The notes under the pieces were generated by a model. That model was not told where the DNA came from, ran no database searches, and worked only from the letters and a program-made list of their open reading frames with translations. Below, piece after piece: positions 22,893 through 36,000 of a stretch of DNA of 64,000 nucleotides (the first letter of the stretch is position 1; every line of letters starts with the position of its first letter). The DNA is from Neckera pumila (taxonomy: Eukaryota; Streptophyta; Bryopsida; Hypnales; Neckeraceae). A program made the translations under genes and the position numbers. The stretch spans positions 7,750,001-7,814,000 of the forward strand of contig OZ018415.1 of NCBI GenBank assembly GCA_963969595.1, written 5' to 3'.

Positions 22893-24238
22893 TATCATTT
22901 AAGTATTGAAAGGTTATAATATTTGATTATGAGGGTGTTAAACCTATGAAAATCTTTTACATGTCAAATCTAAAAAATTGGTCACCAAAAAAATATGAGG
23001 TTGAAGGGCCTAACATGCATAACCCCAATCAATTTACAGCTTCTCAAAATCTAATCTACAATTTTTTTAAATGAATTTCTAGTGTGATGTATTTGAGGCT
23101 CATTTCCAAGAGCCCTCAATACTTCAAAAAGTCAATATTGCAATGTGTATCCTTATACAAAATCTTAAATAAGAAAAATCATAATCATTCATTTTCAAAA
23201 TCAAATTTTTGATGCTAAAACTAGACTTCAAAAAGAATTTGTCAAAAATATAAACTACTAAAAAATAGATATTTAGTTAGGTCTTATTTAATTGCAAAGT
23301 TTTGTCGACACCAAAATTTGGTGCCATGTGCATTTAGGGGTTAAAGGCAAAAAAGAAATATTTTTCCATTTTCTCATTTTTAATTAATGGATGAATTGCT
23401 ACACATTCTTAGGACAATATTGCTCTTCTAGATATGAATAATTTATGTTTCATCTACATTTTTTTGGTATCATTCATTTCTATAGATATAAACAACTTCA
23501 ATACTTTAGCAAAGGTTGCTCTTTGCATTGTCCAAATAATGAAAAAATAAACTTTAGGCCTTACATTGTGGATTTTAAGTTGTTTCTAAGCATGCCTAAT
23601 TTCTTGGCATATACTAATTGAAGAGTTCACCTTAATGTCTTGACATGCTATATTTGAAACACATTATTAGTATATGTCCATATATATTAGTCTTTAAATT
23701 GTGAGATTTTTTTTTTCCTCTTTAACCCTAAAAAGATTCTAAGGCAAAAAAGTGTTTGATGGATTACTCTAAAAGTTACTTTAGAAATGAAGAATGTACC
23801 TATTGGTCCAAAAATTGAATCATTTTTGATAAAGTGCCTTGGTGATAGGTCTTTTTTTTAGAACTAATGTAAATGTCTCTAAAATGAATCATAGTAGATC
23901 AAGGGATGTGATGTCAAAGTGGTTTAGTTGTATTTTTCTACATACATAAAGTCTCTATGATACTTAGGTGGATTGATTTGTTCCCAAAGATCAAAGGATA
24001 TTCCATGTCTAAAAGCTTTGAAGCCCATATTTACGATGATGCCTATAATCATATGGTACATATCACAATATTAACAAATGCATGCTTTGCTAGAGGTTTT
24101 TTTTTTGTAGCATTTGCTTACTTTTCAAATAAAATCAAACTTTACTACATGTACCATATTATTTGTAACATTGCATAACTTGTTCTTATATTCTCCTTTC
24201 TAAATCATTTCCTTGATAATAAAAAAAAGAGGGGTGTT
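22893..24238. other. AT-rich intergenic sequence
   Basis: Low-complexity AT-rich DNA without recognisable genes or element ends. Confidence 0.5.
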
Positions 24239-24382
24239 AGCATGTGAGCCTAGGAGCCTAGATACATATATTATAAGCTCCTTCCATGGTTATAGGATAT
24301 CTATGTTGTAGATAGGTAGGTTATAGACACCTTCAATGGTTGTAGGGTACCTATTTACACTTAGGCTCAAGGCTCACATGCT
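24239..24382. mobile_element. MITE-like inverted repeat (about 144 bp)
   Basis: The ends are inverted copies starting AGCATGTGAGCCT; beyond that the arms continue with mismatches (AGGAGCCTAG against TGAGCCTAAG). The interior has two similar halves around CCATGGTTATAGG and CAATGGTTGTAGG. No clear target duplication was found. Confidence 0.5.
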
Positions 24383-25397
24383 CGCAATTCTAAACTCACA
24401 CATTAGCGTCATTGCCTAAGAAAGGGGTTCCATTATATAGATTTCAAAAGACATGATGACAGCTTCACAACTCAACTTGATATTGAAACATCATTTAATA
24501 TAATTTTATAGTTTTATTTTTCTCCGTAGCCATCCCTTTTCAAGGATGCAAAAGGGACCCCTACTACACTAGCAAACAATGCAGTGAGCTTTTTTCAATG
24601 TAAAGTCTCCTCCCATCTGATCTAGAGCCATAAATAGCTACAAGCCCTACAAAATTTGAGTTTCCCAAAGCCCCCCCTGCCTCACGCACTCCAAAATACT
24701 AAAGAAATTGAGTTTCCTACACATTCTTTCTGAGATATTTTTACACGAGACTGCAAACGCATGGGTCTCCACTCTCCAAGACGAGAATATGCCAAAAACC
24801 CAGAACCCAAGATTGCAAAAGTACTCGCACTGCATTCACAAACGACAGCCTTTTCTCCACAACCACGTTCATTCTGCTCTCAACAGTCCTTCACAGTACT
24901 CCCACACCCTTGATCAGTACATCCAAATATCTGCAGAAACTCCAGCTGCACAACTACGCATTCAAATTGCAACCTTATAACACACAAAACACACACGCAC
25001 CCTTCGATTTTTTTTGGAAAAAGAGGATAATTTGTTCCACAAACTTAACCCTGCCATAGCTCGCGTCATTCCTTGGAAATCCTTAGTGACGAGCTTAACT
25101 GACTTATTCAACCCTTTGGAGATACTTACGTTATGAACTGACGCTTGTGGTTCCGAGATTGCGCTGGGTTTGCGGGAACAGGACAGGAGATCAGTAAGTT
25201 AGTGCGGTACTGACGATGTGAAGGAGTCTTGGTTTTTGGGTTTTTGGGAACGGGGGAATAGCAGTAGCTCGGTGCATTTTTAGTGCACTTTAGTGCTCTT
25301 GTTGTGACTCTTGTTGTGACTCTTGTTTGTGGCTCTTGTTGTGATTCTTGCTGTGACTCTGGTTGTGGAGGATTTTGGAGGCGAAAGTGGAGCTGCT
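24383..25397 (+). promoter_or_regulatory. Intergenic sequence and leader of the Kir-like gene
   Basis: The right part is the likely promoter and 5' UTR. An array of units close to TCTTGTTGTGAC lies at about 25298-25372, just before the ATG at 25398. Confidence 0.4.
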
Positions 25398-28300
25398 ATG
25401 GAGGAGAAGACGCCGGTGCAGTTGCGGGGGAAAGCGGCCCTCAGAGCTATTCAGGTCAGTCTTGGATGTTTTTCTTACAAGTTCTGGAGTAGGTAGCGGT
25501 AAGGATTTGCTCCTTTTCTTTTACGTTTTTCTTTTTTTCAGTTACAAGCTCTCGATTGTGATTTGGAAGCTCGACGCTGGATTTTTTATGTGAATTTGAG
25601 GCTTAGAATCGAATGGAAATAGAAAAAGTGGAGAGAATCTTGCAGCGGGGGCGTCTTGCGGTGCGAGATTTTTTTCAACTTTGTAAGAATGTTGACGGAG
25701 TCCACTGAAGAATGAGTGAGGGGATTATGGTATTTTTACACTTTGGGATAAGAGTAGTTTTAGTAAAGCGGATCTAAGTCTTAGACTATACCGAAATGCA
25801 TTCCTTAGACCTTCATGAACTCTACTTGTACCAGCAAATGCAAACATACGTATAATATGAGGCAATCAACTTCATGTCCAGTAACTGAAATTTCATTCAA
25901 CAGGACCAAACAAACGTTTCAGCGATTCTTCTCCTATTTCAAATTCCTTTTGAAAGTTTGGCTTGTGTTCTGTATTGTGAGAGCTGCTAAGGTAACTCCT
26001 CCTAATATCGCCCCGTTTTGAAAATCGACCCCTTCACATTTTTACCTGAACTGTACAACATCTTTTGTTGAATTTGAGCCTAGGGTTGATCTTGGGTACA
26101 CCTATTTTCACCACTTTGAAAATTCATGTTTAATTCATGCAGTGTCCAAAATCTACACACTGTGAGAATGTAGATTCTTCTTTTGACTCCCAACAAGATT
26201 CAACAAAAATTTAGACAACTTAATAAGGTATGTGCACCTAGAAACGCCACCCAAAATGTGCACATTGCAATCCTCTCAAGTAGTAATTCTAGGTGCACAT
26301 ACCTTATTAGGTTACTGTAATAGAAACCTTGCTCAAACACCTAATATTTGTGATGGTTTTAACTCCCTTACTACACTTAGATCACTTCAACCTAATCTTC
26401 TCTTCAATGACAGTCTGAACTATCTTGCAGACTTTCCACAATGTAATGAACCATATCCCACTTTTTTCACTTCAACACTATTTGACCTCTAATATGATCT
26501 ACATCTAAGCAATCCATTTAATGGCATTATATTAGGGGTTGTCACACCTTCTTCTCTCCATTCTCAATCTTTAGAGAAGGAGGACATGGCATTCTCTCCT
26601 TGAATTGTGGAGGGCAAGATTGAGAAGTACTTTTTGTTCTCCTTTGAAGATGAAAATTTGGCGTGGAAGTTTTTGCACGTGATTAGAAGTTTTCAGGGTT
26701 TGGGTCATGATTTTGGATCTCAATCACTCTCCATTCTCCATTCTCATTCTCCACAAGACACAAAGGGGTTTCACACCTTCATGGAGAAGGGCTCTTGTTG
26801 GCTCCACTTTTCACTCCATATCTTCTCATTCTTCATAAAAGTTTCTTCATGGAGAAGGGCTCCTGTTGGCTCCTTTGTTCACTCCATACCTTCTCATTCT
26901 TCATAGAAATTTCTTCATGGGAAAGGGCTCATGTTGGCTCCTCTTTTTCACTCCATATATTCTCATTCTTCATAGAAATTTGGCATTCTCAGAGAAGGTG
27001 TGACAACCCCTAACAAGCCTTGAACTCTCTCAGACAGTCTGATTGATGGACCCCTGCTGGATTCCCTGCTTGTGTTGCAGGTGAAGCATGAAGCCAATGT
27101 TTGGGAGCGTCTGTACAACTCCTACATCTACACCTTGCGCTTACCTTTACCTTTCTTCTTCCTCATCATGCTCTCCACGCCCTTGCTGCTGAGCTTCGTG
27201 TTCACGGGCTTCTACTTGCTGGACGTGGACGGACTGGCCATCTCGCAGGACGAGCGCTGGAGGACGACTGCTTGGGTGGTGGGGGTGGCTGGGGAGACGG
27301 AGTTCAAAGTGTTTGTGTTCAGTCTGTCCTTGTGCACCATGTTTGGCGGAACGGGGGTGGAAGCGCGGTCCACGTACAATCTCTTGCTCGCCAATTTGAA
27401 CACGCTCATGGCGCAGCTCATCTTCGTCTTCCTCAGTGGGGCAGGTAACTTATTACTGATGAGAAGGAAGGAACCGGAAGTATTACTGAATGTCGTCTCT
27501 GTGGTCGTCCATTGGAGTATACCCTTTCAGTGTGTGAGCATGAAGCCAAAAAGGATGTAAGATTCTAGCAAATATTTGCCAAAAAAATGTGACCGGTCAT
27601 TGCTATAGGATATAATTTGAGGCACATGTGAAGTTAGAGTGTGATTGCCTCAAAGCAGAGTTTTGTTGTTGTTCTTCTTGCAGTCTTGCCTCTTCTGGGT
27701 TGGTTCCCGTTTCTTTTGACATGGGAAGGAGTTCAAACACCCGTATATCTTGAAATGCTGACTGTCCATGGAATTCTTCTGTAGCATAGTGACAATTCGT
27801 GTATAAGTGACATCATAAAAACCCTTGAGGTTTTGCAGAGTCAAGAAGGGGATCTAGAATTCTGTTTTACACTCGTCAAAAATCTTATTTATATATTTGG
27901 ATACAACTTCAATCTAGAGAAACAGCAGGCTGTAATTGTACATTTTTTTCTAGGATTTCGAGAGACACAAGGGTTAGCTAGTAGAGAAGGTGCCATTGAA
28001 GAGATTTGGGTTTCGTCAAACAGGTGTAAGCTTGTGTGGTTTTTTTTGATGTGAAGTGCCTGCATAATTGTGTGCAGTATTCCACAGGATGTCTCAACCA
28101 GGTGAGCCAGTTCGGTGGGCCAAAACCGCGTTGATTACTGATGATAGATTCACAGAGCATACTGATAAAATATTAGCGCCTGGCAAGAAGTCATACAAGT
28201 AAGTCTTCCGATTTCCAGCTTAACATGAATTAGGTGAAATAGTTGGACTTTTTTTTGCTTAAAATTTCTTTTTTGGTGGAAATAAATAAATTTTTTTGGT

Positions 28301-29612
28301 GGTCAAAGGATGGATGATCATCTTTAGAAATCGTAGGTGAAATCGTCTAAATTGGCATAGTAAAGTGAAAATATGTAGATGAAAAATGATTTTTTTTCAA
28401 AAAATGACTAGATTCTACATTTTGTTCAGTGTACAATGACAATGATGAGTTGTGCCTTTAGTTGTGGTGCTAATATGAGGGGACTCATTGCTTGTTAGCG
28501 AACTTGGAAAGGCTTACTTACTCTATACAAACAAACAAGGAGTACAAAAACTTCTTTAGTTTAGAGAACAAATGTGGGTCACCTAGTCAGAGTGGGCCAC
28601 GTGAGATTATCGACGAGTTGGAGGAATCATGGGCATGTTGTTTTGACTCTCCCTATGGTGTCATTTATAAGAACAAGTTTGTGGCATGAAATCTACTTTA
28701 TGAAGACAACACTTGCTATCTTTGTCCATGTGCTATACTCCATAGGTCTTACCTACACCAACATTTATGTTGATCAAATGACTAAAGTTATTCTTCTTTT
28801 TGCTTTTATGTATGAGGAAGATTAGGTTCATGTTTTGGTTGCAGCTTTTATAATTTTAGGCTTTCGAGTCTTTCTTTCATTTTTTCACAAGAAATCATGT
28901 ATTTTTGATTGACAGGTCTTTCATTATTCGAGTAAATGTAGCAGATCCAGCCAAGACAGTGCTTATAGAGTGTAAGTTTGAAGTAATCTACCGATGCATT
29001 TTGACTCCAGATGGCTCCCATGCTCCATTTGTCGCACAAGTTCCTCTTCAATTGGTTCGTGCAGAGGTTTCCTACTTCCACCTTTGCCTCATCATTCGCC
29101 ACATCATTGATGAGTCGAGTCCCCTTTATGGAATGGACTTTGAGGTATGCTCACGCATTTGTAACATTCTTTAGTCCATGATTGTGAGTGTGCACCTTTT
29201 ACTCTGAGACTTGAGATGGACATCAAAATTTGACCCTGCTAGAATTTATTAATAGTGTTATTTAATTCAAGTTACATGATTGTTCTCCGGAGGGTTATGA
29301 AAATTATTGTTTGTACTTATTAATTGGCTTCTCATTAATTTGACTAAATTTGTTTGCGGATGTGTGTTTTGCAAGATGTTTAAAGTTCAAGATGCTTCCT
29401 TCACTATTACCATGTTAGGGACAGAACGTTCTTCTATGCAACCAGTCTTTAGTGAGAATTTATATACTATTGCTGATGGAGATGTACTCTGGGATCGACA
29501 ATACGAAGATCAAATTGTGACAAACAAACGTGGGCAAACCGTGTTCTCTACATATGAATTGGACCACTTGAAGCCTTTAGATGAGGATTGTAAAGATCAT
29601 GATGAAAAGTAA
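25398..29612 (+). CDS. Kir-type (inward-rectifier-like) channel with altered selectivity filter
   Basis: Five exons in consistent phase (25398-25454, 27081-27444, 28078-28198, 28916-29144, 29376-29612) give 335 residues. Order: short N terminus with ERLYNSYIYT as slide-helix-like segment; TM1 about 38-66; pore helix about 94-104; filter region 105-109; TM2 about 117-142; then the cytoplasmic beta-rich Kir domain. The domain shows KSFIIRVNVADP, LIECKFEVIYRC, LRL-like PLQLVRAEVSYF, HIIDESSPLYGMDFE and a final WDRQYEDQI block, all aligning by eye with KirBac/Kir proteins, including the conserved DESSPLYG. The expected TxGYG filter is TMFGG here, so potassium selectivity is doubtful. Kir-like genes are known in mosses but not in flowering plants (recalled knowledge). 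The 19-codon first exon is the least certain part. Introns 1 and 3 are large; intron 1 contains two inverted-repeat elements. Confidence 0.85.
26221..26309. repeat. Short hairpin with perfect 23-bp arms in Kir intron 1
   Basis: The arm at 26221-26243 (TAATAAGGTATGTGCACC...) is repeated exactly in inverse orientation at 26287-26309, with a 43-base loop that contains a further GTGCAC. It may be a very small MITE or a structured intron element. Confidence 0.75.
26535..27010. mobile_element. TIR element in Kir intron 1 (476 bp)
   Basis: The ends are inverted copies of GGGGTTGTCACACCTTCT flanked on both sides by TA, which would fit a Tc1/mariner-type 2-bp target duplication. The interior holds three direct copies of a unit of about 69 bp (about 26779-26985) with GGAGAAGGGCTC, TTGGCTCC, TTCACTCCATA and TCTCATTCTTCATA. 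No coding capacity. It lies 70 bp before exon 2 of the channel gene. Confidence 0.7.
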
Positions 29613-32030
29613 TAAGTTGTATTATGAAAAAACATCTATTGTAAACAAACATTTATTCTATGATGAGGTACTAAGAATTATGCTTCTAAAGATTGTTACT
29701 CCCTACGTCTCAAAATAAATCTAGGGGTTCCTAAAAATGGTTAGATTAATGTGTGAACTAATCCTATTTTCAAGGGATTGTAGAGATATTGTAGCTTCTA
29801 CTAAACTCCATGAGGTGTGAAAAAATGGAAGTCAAAAGTGAAGCGGTGCATGTTGAAAACAAGTGGCGAAAGTGATATTCCAGTAAATTAGTAAATTTTT
29901 GCCCTTTTTGGAACTGCTCTAGTGGTATTGATTTTGATCATTCTTCAAGTAATGATGTTCATTGATGTCCTCTGTATTCAATTACAACAATGTCTTGTGA
30001 ATCAACTCCAAAAACTTCTCAATGAGAGATTTACTAGCAACAGTTTCTTTATAGCTTTGGGTTGAATTCTTTGCCTTTGGTTGGTTAGAGTTTGTATTTT
30101 GAAGGATCAAATTGCCATATAGTCTTTGGAGTGTGACATTTGCAGATTCTTTTGCTTTAGGGTATTCAAACTAGCTTCAGTTGTTGTCCATAGGTAATCT
30201 ATTATTTTGTTTTGATCTTTTACTTATTGAATTATATATGTTATGATAGATTGAGACAAATTTTGTTGTAAATAGAGGCAATCAATACATATTTGTGTTG
30301 GTTGAAGACGATTATTTTATATAGCTTTTAACTTCTCTCGTACTCTCTTTGCAGTATGATTAACCAAATCGTAAAGAAGCTATAGGAATTTTTGAGAATT
30401 ATTAGAAGTTTCAGTACATCAAATGAAGTGTTATGAAATAAAACAAAGATCCATTTGTTCATTCTGCAATAATAGGAATATTGTAGGATTTGCCACACAT
30501 TTAGTTGATTGGACAAGTGTTTGTTCACTTCCAATAGATATTCAACTTAGTAAATTTATTTAATCACTATCATTATAGTATAAATGTATTATTTGTGCTA
30601 TTTTCCAAGTAATAAAATGAATTTTGCAAACAAATGAGAAAATTTGGAATCTATATAAACAATCAAAATAATTTTGCTAAACATTTACAGATGGTTCAAC
30701 TTGGTTTAGAAATTCAATTATCATAATCTTGCAATTGGTGAGGTCTTTACCTTTGAAACTTTAAGAAGATATACTTTTATAAATTATCTAAGAGATCTTG
30801 TACTTAATCTAAAAGTAAACAAATAAATAAAGGTTTTAGCATTGATTTAGATAAAGGTAATTTGGAATAGATTTTGGTCAAAGCACATCAAAATGTTTTA
30901 TGAGTTAAAATTGTTCAAAAACCTTTAAAATGACTTCAATAAAAATGCTTGTTTTTTAATTTTTAATTAGTTATATTAAATAAAATATACTTATTTGACT
31001 TAAAATCAAAGTTACTGGATTTCTTCCTTTGTTTGTTCTTCATTAATTGAGTAGAACACTAAAATAAAATTCTAAAAACTTATCAGATATGAATTTTCTA
31101 TAATGCTTTAGTGGCAAAAAAATGTACTTTTCTTGCAACTAAAGTGGAATCTAAAAGTATAGAAATAAGAATATATATAAATCTAGAGTAGTTTTTGATA
31201 TAAATATCCATTTGTTCATAGTACATTGTGGAAGTTTTTACAATACTGAAATGTGAATAATATTTTTTTATAAATTTTGATATTGTAAAAATAATTGTTT
31301 GAAAATTCAAATTGCTAATATTTCTTGAAGTGAAAATTGTAAAGAACCTTTCATGAATTATATACATCTAATTTTAGCATATTCAAAACTTTTAGAGGTG
31401 AAAAAATTGGAATATCATTAGTAATTGATTTTAATCATCTTTTATAATGTAACAAATTCTTTTTTGTAAGAGATAAGTTACAACTTGCCTAATTACTATG
31501 AAGTAGAATTGCAATGACTATTGTTCCTATACAATTGAATGGATTTTATTTTTCATTGATTTTAATAACATCAAATAATAAAAGTATCATAAAATTCAAT
31601 TATTATCACTTAGAAGTTCAAACATCAAACAATCAAATCAATAATAATTCCACAATTATTTTTCTATGCATCTTTATAGAAAACTGCATTTTAATCCCTT
31701 TTCCACTTTCAATATGGAAGTAGCTTGAAAACGGATTCTTTCAATAAAAATTTGTGTCTAATAATCAAAATTTGGGAAGAAAATTTTTACGTTGTGATAG
31801 GTTCAAATTTTGAAAGATACAATAAATATCCATCCCATCATCCTATAAATCCAAATAAAAAGAAGTCAACAAACTACTACTATATTTTTTGAAGCATCAT
31901 CACTACTATAATAAAAAAATCTTAGAAATCTTGAAATATTCATACTTTCCTTTGTCCCCTCTTTTAATATGTATTCAATATACATTTATATTTAAATATA
32001 ATAATAATCGTTTTGGAATGATGTCAAATC
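29613..32030. other. AT-rich intergenic sequence
   Basis: After the Kir 3' UTR the DNA is strongly AT-rich. I see no gene, RNA or element ends. Confidence 0.5.
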
Positions 32031-32830
32031 ACAATTATTAAGTTGAAAATGTTTAAGGACTTTGGGAAGTGCACCATTTCCAATTTTATCCCAAATTGGA
32101 AAAGTGCAAATAAAGAATCCTAAGATTTAAAATGCTCAATTTTTTTTGATGGTAACCATGTCCAACTTCGTCTCAAATCTGCGTTGATTTCTTTCTAAAT
32201 TTGAAATTCAAACTCATTCTTGCAACTCTATGCTACAAAAAAATTGTCTAAGAGTTTGAAAAAAATAATATTTTATTATTATGCATGATTTCTAATTTAG
32301 TCTCAAATTCCATTGATTTCTTTCTTAGTACGGATTTTGGCCTTAATCTTATAATTCTAAACTCCAAAAAAAATCAAAAAATTTGAAAAGTTCATTTTTT
32401 TTAATGTATACCATTTCCAATTTAGTCTTAAATGCATTGACTTCTTTTTAAATCAAGATATTGGTCTCACCCATACAACTCTAAGCTGCAAAAGAAAAAT
32501 AGGATTCCCAAAATTTCAAATGTTCAAATATATTTTGATGTTCACCATTTCCATTTCTAATTGACTTCTTTCTACATCCAGATATTTGTCTCACCTTTGC
32601 AACTCTAAACTACAAAAAAAAAGTAGGAATCCCAAAATTTTAAACATTCAAACATGTTTTAGATGTTCACCACTTCCAAACTTGCATTTCCATTTCCAAA
32701 TTTCAAATTTAGAAAAATAGGAATCCCAAAACTTAAACCATTCAAACATATTTTGATGTTCACCACTTCCAAATTTCAAATTTCCATTTCCAAATTTCCA
32801 AATTTCCAATTTGGAAAGAATTCACTTTGA
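32030..32830. repeat. Degenerate tandem array, period about 125 bp
   Basis: About five to six diverged units share CACCATTTCCAA, GACTTCTTTCTA, CAACTCTAAACTACAAAAAAA and AATCCCAAAATTT in the same order. The array ends 40-50 bp before the GC-rich promoter of the RCC2-like gene. Confidence 0.6.
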
Positions 32831-33092
32831 AAAGAAATTTTTGAAATGGAGACTACGACTCCCCCTCCAGTGCGATTGGTGAAGATGCCGCTCACACCAT
32901 CGTTGCTGCTTAGCGTAACACATTAGTTTGTTGGGCATCGTCTTCGTCGTCGTCGTCGTCGTCCTCGCCATTGCGCATTCTCTCTTGCCCGCGTCCGCCA
33001 TAGCCAGCCAGCCAGCCGCAGGGTTTCGTCTCTCGACTTTCGCCGTTCACTTCCTCTCTCGCATTGCCTCCCTCCCTCTCTCTCTCTCTCCA
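32831..33092 (+). promoter_or_regulatory. Promoter and 5' UTR of the RCC2-like gene
   Basis: Sharp shift from AT-rich to GC-rich sequence, with a CGTCGT run (about 32940-32965), AGCCAGCC repeats and a CT-rich tract ending just before the ATG at 33093. Pyrimidine tracts of this kind are common in plant 5' UTRs. Confidence 0.45.
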
Positions 33093-36000
33093 ATGGCGGA
33101 CACGGTGCAGGCTTCGGCAGAAGACGGCGAAGCCAATAACACCACCAACAACAAGGTAGCCGTCGCAGTCGCAGGTCCTCCTGCTGGTGAGCTTCTGTTC
33201 TGCGGCAGCACTTCATGGGAGACCGTCGGCCGCAAACAGTCGAACGACGGCTCCACTTCGTTAGCTCTCCCCGCGCGAATCAAAGCGTTGTGTGGCGTGC
33301 CGATCGTCTTCGTCGCCGGAGGCGCAAGTACGTCCCCCGCCTCGCCTGATTACCTGGCCTGGTCTCGTCTCGTCTTGCCTTGCCTTGCGTATTCCTGTTA
33401 TGACATGTTTTATTTTTTTCTGAGTTTTATTTTTTAAAATAAAAAGCGTGTTGTCGACTTTTTTGAAGTTTTGGAAAAATTTGGAGAGGTTTGTGTGTGT
33501 GAGTGAGGCTTTTGGTGTTTTCGTGAATTTTCGCTGTTTTGTGTGGGATTGAGTGTGGGTTGGGGGTTAAGGTTTTGGAAATGTTGAATGTATGGGGTTT
33601 TTTTTCGGGTTTTTTGGGTTGTGGTTCTGGTGTTTTCGATGAGCGTTTCTGTTGCTACGAGGAATAATGACTATGCTGTCACTGAATGTTTTGAAAAGCT
33701 GATGATCGAGTATTGGATTAAGGTCGTTGAGGTTTTTGGCTGGACACCTGCATTTTGTGTTTTCGACGTTTTCTCGATTTTTTTTTGTTGTTTTGGAAAG
33801 TTTGGAGAGGTTTATTTGTGTCTCTGTGTGTGTCTGTGTGTGCGAAGTTTTTTTTGTGTTTCTTGTGGCATTGAGTGTGTAGTCGAGGGTTTTGGTTTTG
33901 GAAATGTTGAATGTGCTTTTGGATTTGTTTCTTTTTGTTGTTGTTGTTTTCGATGAGTGTTCTGTTGCGAAGAGGAATAGTGACTATGCTATCTCTGAAT
34001 GTTTTGAAAAGCTGGTGATCGGGTATTGGATTAAGGTGGTCGAGGTTTCTGGCTAGGCACCTGCATTTCAGTTTTCGACGTTTTTAGCGTTTTTCCTACT
34101 CTGTTTGAGTTTTGAAATTTTGTGAGGGGAGTTGGAGTTTTGTTGTGTTTGAGTGGTTTTGGTGTTCATTACGAGGTTTTTTTTCTTATTTCTGGCATTG
34201 AGTGTGGAGTCAGGGGTTTACGTTTTGGGAAATGTGGACTGCATTTTTCTTTTCTTTTTTGGTGTTTTCTCGATTTCGATGTGCGTTTCGTTGCAATGAG
34301 AAATATCGACTCTACGACATTGCATGTTTTGGTGATTGAGTTAGAGCATTGGGATTAGTGTGGTCGAGGTGTATGGGGTGTCTTGACTGGAACTCCTGCG
34401 TTCAAGATTAAAACGAAGGATGACTCGTTGAAGACTCGTTGTAGCTCTGCAAGTTCAGTCATTTACTCTTCATTTTGACTCCCTGCTCCTTTCTTCAAGG
34501 TTTACTGTCGGTGTCAATTCTCCATTGCACTGTTTGTGTGTGGGATTTAGTCTTCGTGATGAAGATCACTCTCGTTATATTAGTTGACGAGTTGCTTCTT
34601 ACTACTCTTGCGCAGTCTTTTCTTCCGAGCTTTACTTTTTATGAAACTCATATCATGATGAAGGAAGGCGTGTAGAAATCTCCTCTTAATTTTTTTGTTT
34701 TATGCGACTACCTGCTTTTCGTACTTTTATTGTAGTATCTTGAATAAAAGGAAACTAAGAAAAGCATACCCAAGAGAAGCATACCGAAGTAACTTATAAG
34801 GTCGAAGTCGAATTGGCTAGCCTGATGCAAGGCTGTTGTGTGAGATTTCTGTCATAGAATGAAGAAGAATGCCCCGGACTTCCGTATCAACCCGTTCATC
34901 GTCGTTTGTCAGTATTTTGATGCCGAGGATGGCGTGGGTGGGCTAAAAGGGATGAAGTTGATTTGATCAAGCATTCTATATGTATGATGTCATTGACGTG
35001 AAGGTTGATACGTGGTTGACGTATGTGCAGCCGCATGCCATGCATTAGCTGTTGATGCGGACGGTAGGACTTACACATGGGGTCGAAATGAGGTACTTTG
35101 GCCTTAACTTTACCGATTATAATATCAAAGATGCAATCGCTATCTAATAATAGAATGTTCCGAACTAGTGGTTTAATTCTTAATGGTGCCAGTTTTATTG
35201 GTTGGCAACGTCGCAGACGAGTTTCATCTGACCAGGTCATGTAAACCTATGACCGAAGCCAGATGTAGTAGATATTTCTGGTTTCAGTTATTTTTTATGA
35301 GTAGAAACGTTCGGTTGACGCTTATTTGAGGTCTCTGACAGAAAGGGCAACTTGGTCATGGAGATATATACACGAGGAACACACCAACTATTGTTGCGTC
35401 ACTAGCCAGGTATTGCGAATTCGATGGTGGTTGTTTTTTCGGAACTTTTTGCTGCATGCATTTTTGAGTAGAAATCCGAGATGGCATGTTTTTCTTTGTT
35501 TCTAATGTGGGGTAATTTTCTTCTCTTTGTTTAATTGTCTTGCGCTTTTTATACTACTTCCTTTCAATTTCATCTAACTTCTTCTATATGCATCAGGCAT
35601 AAAGTGGTGAAAGCATCTTTGGGCCGCCAACATACTGTAGTTGTCACAGCTGATGGACAGTCGTTAGGGTTTGGTTTTAACAAGCATGGTCAATTAGGCT
35701 CCGGCAACTGCAAAGAAGGTTAGCCTACTATACCCATTTCTTACCTACAATGCCGTGATGGCTTGTTTTAATTATTGCAATTTGGTTTATATCTGTGGTG
35801 TGACATGTTACTTTGAGTTGCCTCTGACGAGTTTTTTCGTTGCTACATTGCAGAATTCGAAAAGTCTCCCGTCAAGTGTTTGGTGACAGATGCCACACAT
35901 GTTAGCTGTGGTGCTGACTTCACCATGTGGCTTACTTCTGTCAGTGGCTCTAGTATTGTGTAAGTTAGTTACTGTTCTACGTTGAGGTGTGCTATGGGCT

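Noticed and set aside
24708..24980. 90-codon ORF in the Kir upstream region
   Set aside because: No recognisable domain, low-complexity His/Ser/Gln composition and no supporting splice context.
28492..28825. Open frames inside Kir intron 3
   Set aside because: They interrupt the conserved SYK-SFIIRV junction of the Kir domain, and the flanking splice sites remove them cleanly. Possibly an old retroelement scrap, but no reverse transcriptase or gag motif is seen.
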